Assembly (NCBI RefSeq): GCF_963675585.1
Contig: NZ_OY776414.1
Coordinates: 2,211,001 to 2,275,000 of the forward strand
Direction of reading: 5' to 3'
DNA from: an uncultured Draconibacterium sp.
GTDB taxonomy: Bacteria > Bacteroidota > Bacteroidia > Bacteroidales > Prolixibacteraceae
DNA length: 64,000 nt
Made by a program: the position numbers and the translations under genes. Under the pieces are notes generated by a model, which did not search any database, had not been told where the DNA came from, and saw nothing but the letters and a program-made list of their open reading frames with translations. Each line of letters opens with the position of its first letter. Position 1 is the first letter of the stretch. This document shows positions 45,492 through 53,658 of the stretch, piece by piece.

Positions 45492-45926
45492 CTACTTATC
45501 GTAAATACCATTCACTTCCCCACTAATCACCATTATTTTATTGAAGTCAGGAAGATGAACAACTTCGGGAATAACGGTGCTACCAAAATCGATGTAAACC
45601 AATTTTTCATTTTCTGAATCATTTCGAACCACGTGCGCTCCTTTCTCTCCTGTAGGAAATCCAATCACATCGCCGGCTTTTACCTGAATATCACCATCAA
45701 TAGTACGAATCACACCTTTTCCGCTGATGATATAAAAAATCTCCTCATTTGTTTCGTGATAATGGTAGCCATAAGCGTAATTTCCCGGCTCCAGTTCCAC
45801 AAAATTGGCCCTGCATTTGGATTGCTCTTCTTCCGGAACAATGGTTTTTACGGTAAATTGATTTCCGTCGCGATCGATTAGCAGACCTTTCAAAGTAGCT
45901 ACATTCTTTACCAATAGATTTTTCAT
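45492..45926 (-). CDS. Cupin-domain protein
   Basis: This 144-residue single-domain cupin has both motifs: YGYHYHETNEEIFYIISGKG (two His and a Glu as metal ligands) and VIGFPTGEKGAHVVRN (third His). It has no signal peptide, so it is cytoplasmic. Small cupins of this type are often isomerases, dioxygenases or sugar-binding sensors; no specific role is visible. It is divergent from an HxlR regulator 228 bases away and may be its target. Confidence 0.88.
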   Translation of the reverse strand: MKNLLVKNVATLKGLLIDRDGNQFTVKTIVPEEEQSKCRANFVELEPGNYAYGYHYHETNEEIFYIISGKGVIRTIDGDIQVKAGDVIGFPTGEKGAHVVRNDSENEKLVYIDFGSTVIPEVVHLPDFNKIMVISGEVNGIYDK

Positions 45927-46078
45927 TACTGTATAATTTTTAATGTTTTAATGCATCAAAAGTCGATACTTATTTACAATCCTGCAAACGGGTGCGTTAC
46001 CTAACCCGGCAGTTAGAATTACAGATTATCAACCACTTACATGGTAAATTATTTTCCAAAAAAGTTAATCTTTTTTGA

Positions 46079-46101
46079 AAGCGTAACTTTCCTTTACGCT
46101 T
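46079..46101. promoter_or_regulatory. Candidate operator palindrome in the cupin/HxlR region
   Basis: AAGCGTAA (46079-46086) is the reverse complement of TTACGCTT (46094-46101), with a 7-base centre. It lies between the divergent cupin and HxlR genes, upstream of the preferred regulator start at 46155, a sensible place for an HxlR dimer to bind. Confidence 0.45.
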
Positions 46102-46154
46102 TTGCTCTCCGAAAGAGATTAATACATAGTTTTGTACTGATAAAAATTAGAAAT

Positions 46155-46493
46155 ATGCGCACTTTAAATCCGCTTTATCCAACTTGTCCCATTCGAAATG
46201 TAATAAACCGAATGAGCGATAAATGGTCGTTGTTAATTTTGAGCACACTAAATCAGAATCATATTATGAGGTACAAAGAATTGAACAGCGCAATTCCGGA
46301 TATCTCGCAAAAGATGCTATCGAGTACCTTAAAACGGCTTGAAGAAGACAAGCTTATCAAACGAAAAATGTATGCTGAAATACCTCCGCGTGTGGAGTAT
46401 TCATTGACAAAAACCGGAAAAGAATTTATGCCGGCCATTGACATGATGGTAAACTGGGCGTTGGAACATTTTGAGGAAATTACAAGCAGTTAG
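46155..46493 (+). CDS. HxlR family transcriptional regulator
   Basis: The ATG at 46155 gives 112 residues, the normal family length; an upstream ATG at 46041 would add 38 residues and cover the palindrome at 46079. The HxlR hallmarks are the N-terminal CPIRNVINRMSDKWSLLIL, the helix-turn-helix RYKELNSAIPDISQKMLSSTLKRLEEDKLI and wing PPRVEYSLTKTGKE. The conserved Cys may act in redox or electrophile sensing, as in some relatives. It probably controls the divergent cupin gene. Confidence 0.88.
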   Translation: MRTLNPLYPTCPIRNVINRMSDKWSLLILSTLNQNHIMRYKELNSAIPDISQKMLSSTLKRLEEDKLIKRKMYAEIPPRVEYSLTKTGKEFMPAIDMMVNWALEHFEEITSS

Positions 46494-46684
46494 AAGTACT
46501 AATCAACACCATTTCTTCTGATTGCAATTATCATTTTTACCTATCCCCATGAAAGTTGTTTTTATCATTTTAAAACTGCTATTCATCCTTGTTTTATTCT
46601 ATTTCAAACAGGAAATATTACTATTACCATATCAAAACTAAGGCAACAGTAGATTTGAAACTGACAAAATACTAGGCAAATATT
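46494..46684. other. Intergenic region with a possible 30-codon hydrophobic ORF
   Basis: The only notable frame is 46549-46641, encoding a 30-residue, strongly hydrophobic peptide (MKVVFIILKLLFILVLFYFK at its start). It may be a small membrane peptide or chance in AT-rich DNA. Nothing else is seen. Confidence 0.25.
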
Positions 46685-46825
46685 ATGAAGTATCAAAAAG
46701 AACTAATTGGAGAGACATTAGGTACCTTTATACTTGTTTTATTTGGATGCGCTTCGGTATTATTTGTAAAACGGTTGGAGCCAGCGATGAAAAAAGCTTC
46801 GTTAAACTGTAATTGTAATGAATAA
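46685..46825 (+). pseudogene. Truncated aquaporin/glycerol-facilitator (MIP) N-terminal fragment
   Basis: A 46-codon frame encodes KELIGETLGTFILVLFGCASV, which matches the first membrane helix of MIP channels (compare [19 protein letters not shown] in the intact aquaporin at 23301). It then diverges into a basic segment ending CNCNE and stops. No NPA motif or further helix follows. It is either a remnant after deletion or a small membrane protein that kept only helix one. It ends 15 bases before the CobW-type gene. Confidence 0.5.
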
Positions 46826-46840
46826 GTTAAAATACATTAT

Positions 46841-47926
46841 ATGAAAAATAAAGCACGCTTAATACTGGTTGGAGGATTTCTTGGAGCAGGAAAAACAACA
46901 TTACTTTCAGAAACAACCAGAAAATTAATGGCCGAGGGGAAAAAAGTTGGATTAATTACCAACGATCAAGCAGCCGAATTAGTTGATACTGCCTTCTTAT
47001 TAAAAACCACATCTAATGTAGCTGAAGTTAGTGGTAGCTGCTTTTGTTGCAACTTTAATGGTTTTGTTGATTCGGTTCGCGATGTTGAAGAAAGATCAAA
47101 TGCTGATATACTTATAGCGGAGCCTGTTGGTAGCTGTACCGATTTGAGTGCTACAATAGTTCAACCTATTAAAAAGCTGTATTCGGAGAAAATGTTATTA
47201 TCTCCTTTATCGGTTCTTGCTGATCCCTTTAAACTTGAAGACATCCTGAACGGTGGAACAGCTGGCTTGCATACCAGTGCTGCTTACATTTACAAAAAAC
47301 AACTGGAAGAAAGTGAAGTAATTGTTATAACAAAAACAGACAAAATTGATAGTATCCGTCTGGACTTTTTAAAAGAAAAAATTGGAACAATTTTTCCACA
47401 CACAAAGGTGATGTCTGTTAGCTCTAGAACCGGTGAAGGGATTAGTGATTGGTTAAATTACGTTTTGAATAATTCGAGTTTAAATAACAAAACCATTGAG
47501 GTAGATTACAATACCTATGCTGAAGGTGAGGCCGTATTAGGCTGGTTGAATGCATCGGCAAATCTAAAAGGGGAAGAGATTGACTGGGATGAATTTGCGG
47601 GGAAATTTCTGGCTAAAGTTGGTTACAAAATTGAAAGCATGAAACTCAGTGTAGGTCATATAAAAATCATGATTCAAAATGGATCAGATTATTTGATTGG
47701 AAATATTACCAACGATGCGGGAAGTGTTGAAACCAGAGGAAGTGCCGGAATTTCAGATAAGGCACAGATAATAATTAATGCACGAGTTGGCCTCTCACCC
47801 GACACACTAGAAAACTTGGTACGAGAAACCTTAAACAACACAGCAAGCAGCAAAATTGAAATAAAAGTAAATGCATGGAACTGTATTAGTCCCGGCTACC
47901 CTAATCCTACATTCCGTTATAACTGA
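46841..47926 (+). CDS. CobW/COG0523-type GTP-binding metallochaperone-like protein
   Basis: This 361-residue G3E-family GTPase has Walker A GGFLGAGKTT (about 11-20), the metal-binding CxCC motif at Cys67, Cys69 and Cys70 (GSCFCCN), Walker B ADILIAEPVGS and guanine-specificity TKTD. The C-terminal third (from about 240) differs from the usual CobW_C domain. COG0523 proteins deliver zinc, cobalt or iron to client enzymes. No cobalamin genes or zinc-responsive gene set is visible in the window, so the client is unknown. Confidence 0.88.
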   Translation: MKNKARLILVGGFLGAGKTTLLSETTRKLMAEGKKVGLITNDQAAELVDTAFLLKTTSNVAEVSGSCFCCNFNGFVDSVRDVEERSNADILIAEPVGSCTDLSATIVQPIKKLYSEKMLLSPLSVLADPFKLEDILNGGTAGLHTSAAYIYKKQLEESEVIVITKTDKIDSIRLDFLKEKIGTIFPHTKVMSVSSRTGEGISDWLNYVLNNSSLNNKTIEVDYNTYAEGEAVLGWLNASANLKGEEIDWDEFAGKFLAKVGYKIESMKLSVGHIKIMIQNGSDYLIGNITNDAGSVETRGSAGISDKAQIIINARVGLSPDTLENLVRETLNNTASSKIEIKVNAWNCISPGYPNPTFRYN

Positions 47927-48007
47927 AATATATAAAACAACTCTTAAGAATTTTGCAATAAAGATAAACGCCACAAATAGTCGTACTGATAAGTAGGAAC
48001 GCAGGCG

Positions 48008-48036
48008 CTGTAAAATAGGTATTCCTATTTACACAG
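48008..48036. other. Hairpin between convergent cobW-like and deoC genes
   Basis: CTGTAAAATAGG (48008-48019) pairs with CCTATTTACACAG (48024-48036) with one bulge. There is no clear T-tract, so a terminator role is possible but weak. Confidence 0.4.
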
Positions 48037-48154
48037 TTTCTGAGATGGTGCAAGAGAAAGAGACCAATCAGCATTGTCTACTCTGCTTTCTTCTTTTTCG
48101 CAAACTAAGAAGCCTGGTTCTGTCTTTTTACTTCCTTTTCGAAATCATGCTAAT

Positions 48155-48889
48155 TTAATATCCCCCACCGCTATTATTGTCTGCGCTTAACCCCAAAACA
48201 ACTGGTGTCGATTTATAGCCGATTCCCATTCTGTCGATCCCCATATCGATTAACTGAAAGAAATGTTCTTGCGTTCGTATTCCTCCCGAGCCTTTAATTT
48301 TAGTTCGTCCTTTTGCAACATCCATCATCGTCTGTATAACTTCTGTTGTTGCTCCTTCACTTTTTCCACCTGTAAAAAATCCGGTTGACGTTTTTACAAA
48401 GTCGGCACCAGCTGCAATAGCTGTTTCTGTTGCCTTTTTAATTTCGTCGAGCGAAAGAGCATCTGTTTCAAATATCACCTTCACTTCTGTATCGAATTTA
48501 TGGCAGATGTCACATACTGCTTTAATATCCGTTTCTACTTCCTTCCACATTCCACTTTTTATCCAGCCGTAGTTGGCAACAATATCGAGTTCAAAAATAT
48601 CGCCGCTTTTGCAATATTCTTCTGCCTGTATAGTTTTCGAAATAGTGGTTGATAAACCAAAGGGGAAATCACAAACAACACATATTTTTGTATCTGTTCC
48701 TTTGCATAACTCTCTGGCTATTGGCAGCGAAGAAGGATTAATACAGACTGTTTTGCAGCCAAAGTCAATACCTTCCTGTACGTATTTCCGAATTTCTTCC
48801 TGCGTGAACTCTGGTTTTAAAACCGACTGGTCGATGTAGGATGCCAGTTCTTTAAGGCTCATTTCGTGTGCTTTTTTTGTTGTTTTCAT
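48155..48889 (-). CDS. deoC: Deoxyribose-phosphate aldolase
   Basis: The ATG at 48889 (MKTTKKAHEMSLKELASYID) gives 244 residues, the DeoC norm; an upstream start would add 14 residues. This TIM-barrel class I aldolase cleaves 2-deoxyribose 5-phosphate to acetaldehyde and glyceraldehyde 3-phosphate. The Schiff-base Lys is in ADFVKTSTGF, and the second active-site Lys is in KIKGSGGIRT. Related aldolases with other substrates share this fold. It follows the GntR regulator gene by 115 bases on the same strand, so the two probably form one regulated unit. Confidence 0.9.
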   Translation of the reverse strand: MKTTKKAHEMSLKELASYIDQSVLKPEFTQEEIRKYVQEGIDFGCKTVCINPSSLPIARELCKGTDTKICVVCDFPFGLSTTISKTIQAEEYCKSGDIFELDIVANYGWIKSGMWKEVETDIKAVCDICHKFDTEVKVIFETDALSLDEIKKATETAIAAGADFVKTSTGFFTGGKSEGATTEVIQTMMDVAKGRTKIKGSGGIRTQEHFFQLIDMGIDRMGIGYKSTPVVLGLSADNNSGGGY

Positions 48890-49004
48890 TTGTATTATTG
48901 TTAGAGATAAAACAGATGTTGTATGATTCAATTTCTTGTTCGTATGAGTAAATCAGATTAAAAATAGATCGTTTTCCATTGCATTCACCAAGGTATGCTT
49001 CATT

Positions 49005-49739
49005 TTACTGCATAAAATAATTATTCCCAATGGGATACTTATTGGTGTTGCAAAATAGCTGGCTGTAAACGTAGTAACCGGGTATGCTCGTCAGGTATTT
49101 TACGGTAATATGAAGAACAGGAGTACCTTCTTTTATTTGTAAAAGCCTGGCAATACCTGCAGTGGCCGGCAAAGCTCGTAGTTCTTGTTCCGAGCCAATA
49201 ATTTCGATCAAATACCGCTGACTTAATGTTTTAAAAAAAGAATCCTGAACAAAAGCGCTTTCGGTAAATTGACTTACTTTTTCTTCCGACAACCAGTTAT
49301 CTTCAACCATAACCGGATTATCATTTACATATCTAAGGCGCGAGAAATAAATACATCGAGTTTTCCGTTCCTGCTCTGAAGGTTTGAAGCTTAAGTCAAA
49401 ATCCCAGTCACTAATTTGCGGCAATTGCAGAAAGTCTGTTTTTATGCCTTGTCCCACGGCTTCCGAAAAACCTTTTACCGTTAACAATCCCAAAGAATCA
49501 CGTCGTTCTCGAACCACACTTCCTTTTCCGTGCCGACGTGTTATAAATCCCTCTTTTTGCAACTCTTCCAGAGCTTTTCGTGCAGTTGTTCGTGTAATTT
49601 TATAGCAGGCACACAATTCATTTTCCGAAGGCAAATATTCTCCAATTTCAATTTCACCGTGTTGAATTTGTTTCTTCAAAATATCCTGAATCTGCCGGTA
49701 ACGAGGTTTATCGTTTGTTTTGGTATTTGAATTGATCAT
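49005..49739 (-). CDS. GntR family (HutC/UTRA type) transcriptional regulator
   Basis: From the ATG at 49739 the protein has 244 residues: a winged helix (PRYRQIQDILKKQIQHGEIEIGEYLPSENELCACYKITRTTARKALEELQKEGFI) followed by a UTRA effector domain (from about 90; RCIYFSRLRYVNDNPVMVEDNWL; VLHITVKYLTS). UTRA domains usually bind sugar phosphates or related small molecules. A perfect 16-bp palindrome at 49796 upstream suggests autoregulation. Its nearest target is deoC downstream. Confidence 0.92.
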   Translation of the reverse strand: MINSNTKTNDKPRYRQIQDILKKQIQHGEIEIGEYLPSENELCACYKITRTTARKALEELQKEGFITRRHGKGSVVRERRDSLGLLTVKGFSEAVGQGIKTDFLQLPQISDWDFDLSFKPSEQERKTRCIYFSRLRYVNDNPVMVEDNWLSEEKVSQFTESAFVQDSFFKTLSQRYLIEIIGSEQELRALPATAGIARLLQIKEGTPVLHITVKYLTSIPGYYVYSQLFCNTNKYPIGNNYFMQ

Positions 49740-49754
49740 CTGCTTTTCTGCTTT

Positions 49755-49766
49755 GAACACGTGTTC
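49755..49766. promoter_or_regulatory. 12-bp perfect palindrome GAACACGTGTTC
   Basis: A perfect 12-base palindrome lies 16 bases upstream of the preferred GntR start, in the likely leader or promoter. It may be a second regulator site. Confidence 0.4.
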
Positions 49767-49795
49767 TGCTTTGACTGCCAAATATAAGCATTCCA

Positions 49796-49811
49796 ACTTG
49801 TACGTACAAGT
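49796..49811. promoter_or_regulatory. GntR/HutC-type operator, perfect palindrome
   Basis: ACTTGTACGTACAAGT is a perfect 16-base palindrome whose CTTGTA-N2-TACAAG form matches HutC-subfamily operators. It lies 57 bases before the regulator ATG, consistent with autoregulation of the gntR-deoC unit. Confidence 0.75.
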
Positions 49812-50058
49812 ATTGAGTGGTAATATTTTATCGCGTCTAATTCACTCCAAAGTGAAGGTTTGAACTGAGGCAAAACCCAATGTAGAATTGCTAAAATCGA
49901 TGTTCGGTTTATTGCGGATTCTCAACCGGACCTTTAGGTGTGAAATGGCACAAAAATGAGAATGAAATTGAATGGCTATAAAAAAGAATGGGTTAATATC
50001 CTTAAAGAATTTTGCGTACAAATCCATTGAGTAGTTAATCTTAGAAAACAATAATTCA
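49812..50058. other. Intergenic region without a supported gene
   Basis: This separates the gntR operon from the terminator of the eight-gene run. A 69-codon minus-strand frame (49842-50051) has no recognisable feature and is not called. I see nothing else. Confidence 0.5.
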
Positions 50059-50093
50059 AAAAAATACCAACAGAAGTTCTGCCGGTATTTTTT
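50059..50093 (-). terminator. Rho-independent terminator of the 50-63 kb gene run
   Basis: On the minus strand, AATACC pairs with GGTATT around an inner CAGAA/TTCTG stem, followed by a T-rich tract. It lies just after the cytochrome stop codon and marks the end of the run. Confidence 0.8.
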
Positions 50094-50099
50094 GTGCTA

Positions 50100-50693
50100 T
50101 TAATTTAAACTGGCAATTGCGCCATTTGGCTGAGGTGAAATCCAGCCCTCAGGTAATTCAAAATGATGACATTGATTGCAGGAATAAACCGACTGCCCAT
50201 GCATCGAATGGCAGGAATAGCATTCCTGTTTTCCATGTCGCGGGTCGTGCTGACTAAAAGCGAATGACATATTGTGATTCGATGTAGTTGCCTTAATAAT
50301 TTCAGCTTCCACATGACAACCGGCTGTCATACAAAAACTCCGGGTTCCAATTTCCCGCTTTTCCAGAGGAAATGTATAATTCCCCGTTATCCAATGTGCT
50401 CCTTCACTAAGTTGCTGGTCTAATGTTTGCGCATGACAATCAAGACATCTAAGCGATACGGTGTCTGCCATAGCATGACGCGTTATCATCAGCGTTGTAT
50501 CTCCACCGTAATAATTATCTACGTATTGGGTCATCGGGGTATGACAGTTGGCGCAAAACTGAGGCTGATCGTGCCAATACACCCCGCCGGTTCCCAGCCC
50601 TGACAGGACAACAACTAGTACAGCCGCAAGAATCAGGAATTTCGGCACCGTAAACTTTGATTTTTTATCGGCTGATTTGCTTTTATCGTTCAT
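50100..50693 (-). CDS. Membrane-anchored five-heme c-type cytochrome (NrfH/NapC-like)
   Basis: The ATG at 50693 gives 197 residues; an earlier ATG at 50849 lies inside the flavoprotein gene. One membrane helix (about 17-39) is followed by hemes at Cys47-His51 (FCANCH), Cys83-His87 (CLDCH), Cys121-His127 (CMTAGCH, an unusual CX4CH spacing), Cys158-His162 (CYSCH) and Cys172-His176 (CNQCH). Such cytochromes take electrons from menaquinol and pass them to periplasmic reductases. The gene is 34 bases after the flavoprotein gene, so it is very likely that enzyme's electron donor. This resembles Cgr1/Cgr2 and other exported flavin-reductase pairs. Confidence 0.88.
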   Translation of the reverse strand: MNDKSKSADKKSKFTVPKFLILAAVLVVVLSGLGTGGVYWHDQPQFCANCHTPMTQYVDNYYGGDTTLMITRHAMADTVSLRCLDCHAQTLDQQLSEGAHWITGNYTFPLEKREIGTRSFCMTAGCHVEAEIIKATTSNHNMSFAFSQHDPRHGKQECYSCHSMHGQSVYSCNQCHHFELPEGWISPQPNGAIASLN

Positions 50694-50727
50694 TTCAATT
50701 GAATTAAAGGTTTTACAATGGTGCGGA

Positions 50728-52398
50728 CTAAGTTGATGACTGTAACTTGGCCACATGTCGTCCGGCAAGGTACCCGAAAGTGTAACAGCGCCCCAACGAT
50801 AAACCATAAACAGTAAGCGGATAATCCACTCCCCCATAAAAACCACCACCTAGGTTACCGATTGCATACAAGCCTTTTATTTTCCCGCCATCAGCGTTTA
50901 TACACTGATGGTTTTCGTCGACAAGAAGCCCTGAGCAAACTGCAGATAAACGCAATGTACGGTGAATGCCATAATATGGAGGTGTATCGACTGGTTTTAT
51001 AAGATCAGCTGATTTGCCAAAATCAGGATCTTCACCTAATGCTGCAAGTTCATTGTACCTTTCAATCGTTGCAGTCAAAGTCGCCGGATCAGCTTCAATT
51101 TTAACGGCAAGCTCTTCAATTGTATCCGCTTTATGTGTATTTATAAATGCTTCATATACGCCATGACGATGCGGAACATTCTCACCGGGCATATAATTTT
51201 TCAAACCTTCGGGTGAGACCAAAATTCCAGGCCAGTTTTTAGCCTGACTCATGTAATTCGCATCGAATATCTGCGAATACTGCCCCGCCTTCTCCGAACC
51301 CCGCAGGTAGTTGTTCAACAACGACATTTCCACACTTTCATCAACAAACCGTTCTCCTTTGTGGTTAACCGCCAAAAACGGCATATCGCACATGGTAGCC
51401 GGCCCGGCATCAAAATCGTGCAACATCTTGGTATGACCGATAGGCTCGATAACTCCACCAGCCCAGTACCCCAGCACAAATCCGTCTCCGGTTTTGTTAA
51501 TTTGCTTTCTTCCAAAATGCTTAGCATCAGGAACAAAATAATCGCACATGGCTTTATTGTTCTGGTAATCGCCGGTTGCCAGAATAACACCTTTTTTTGC
51601 CCTGAATTTGATGTACGAACCATCCTTCCCTTTCCCGATAACTCCGGTTATTTCGCCGGAATCGTTTTGAACCAATTGAATTGCGGGAGTACTATAGAAA
51701 AAATTCACTCCTTGTTGCTCGGCATAAGCCGCCAGATCGCGCATTCCATCGCCATTTGTGTATGGTTTTGACCCAAAATATGCGGTATGAAAACCAAGAT
51801 TATAGCCATTCATTTTTAGGATATTAACCTGCTGAAGATTCCCCTGATCAATCACTTTAGCGCCTGCCTTTTTTGCACGGTCGATCATCCACGAAACTGC
51901 CTCGCCGGAATTATAGGCCCATTCTCTTAAAAGTTTTGGATTGCAGCGATGAGCATTGTCTTTCATCAACCTCGAAACAAGTGCTTCAACGCCGGCCTTA
52001 TCACTGGCTGCAAGATCAATTCCTGCACCTGAATTACCTTGCGAAATGGCAACATTTTCTTTTTGAAGAACCGCAACCGAAGCACCATTTTCCAGCGCTG
52101 ACAACGCTGCCGGAACTCCGGAAGCACCTGCTCCTACAACTACCACATCAAATGTTTCTGTTTTTTCGATAGCTGCATCATCAATTTTATCAGGTTTTGG
52201 AAGAAATGAGAGTTGAGCTCCTTCGTCTGAACTACTTCCATAGGAAATCCCCTTTGCGAAAACCTCCCCGCCGGGGCTATTTGGTGTGCACCCGCTAAAT
52301 CCTACCAAACCAACAGCAGCCGATGCAAGAGCCCCACGCGACAAAAAGCTTCGTCGCGATATGCCATTCTCCAGCGTATGCTTTGTATATCTGTCCAT
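50728..52398 (-). CDS. Tat-exported FAD-dependent reductase of the fumarate-reductase fold, substrate unknown
   Basis: This 556-residue protein has a Tat signal (Arg15-Arg16 in SRRSFLS) ending in a lipobox-like FSGC (Cys37). The FAD-binding motif is VVVVGAGASG (89-94), with ISQGNSGAG and the C-terminal AIGNLGGGFYGG also FAD-type contacts. In fumarate reductases the C-terminal loop after GG contains a substrate-binding Arg (HGGNRLGGNA in FccA). Here it reads YGGVDYPLTVYGLSLG, without that Arg, and the His-containing HHTMGG loop is replaced by SAVCSGL. So fumarate is unlikely. The pattern resembles Cgr2-type and other exported enoate reductases. It is coupled to the cytochrome at 50100 and to rhamnosidase and esterase genes upstream. 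Confidence 0.85.
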   Translation of the reverse strand: MDRYTKHTLENGISRRSFLSRGALASAAVGLVGFSGCTPNSPGGEVFAKGISYGSSSDEGAQLSFLPKPDKIDDAAIEKTETFDVVVVGAGASGVPAALSALENGASVAVLQKENVAISQGNSGAGIDLAASDKAGVEALVSRLMKDNAHRCNPKLLREWAYNSGEAVSWMIDRAKKAGAKVIDQGNLQQVNILKMNGYNLGFHTAYFGSKPYTNGDGMRDLAAYAEQQGVNFFYSTPAIQLVQNDSGEITGVIGKGKDGSYIKFRAKKGVILATGDYQNNKAMCDYFVPDAKHFGRKQINKTGDGFVLGYWAGGVIEPIGHTKMLHDFDAGPATMCDMPFLAVNHKGERFVDESVEMSLLNNYLRGSEKAGQYSQIFDANYMSQAKNWPGILVSPEGLKNYMPGENVPHRHGVYEAFINTHKADTIEELAVKIEADPATLTATIERYNELAALGEDPDFGKSADLIKPVDTPPYYGIHRTLRLSAVCSGLLVDENHQCINADGGKIKGLYAIGNLGGGFYGGVDYPLTVYGLSLGRCYTFGYLAGRHVAKLQSST

Positions 52399-52434
52399 AC
52401 TTTTTTTGTCGATTTATATCTACAAGAAGTAGAA

Positions 52435-53655
<1,221 letters not shown>

Positions 53656-53658
53656 TTA

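Noticed and set aside
49842-50051. Minus-strand 69-codon frame between gntR and the terminator
   Set aside because: Composition is phenylalanine- and histidine-rich without pattern; no ribosome site or family resemblance.
50694-50849. Upstream start for the cytochrome gene
   Set aside because: It would lie inside the flavoprotein coding region and add 52 residues with no signal; the ATG at 50693 directly precedes the membrane helix.
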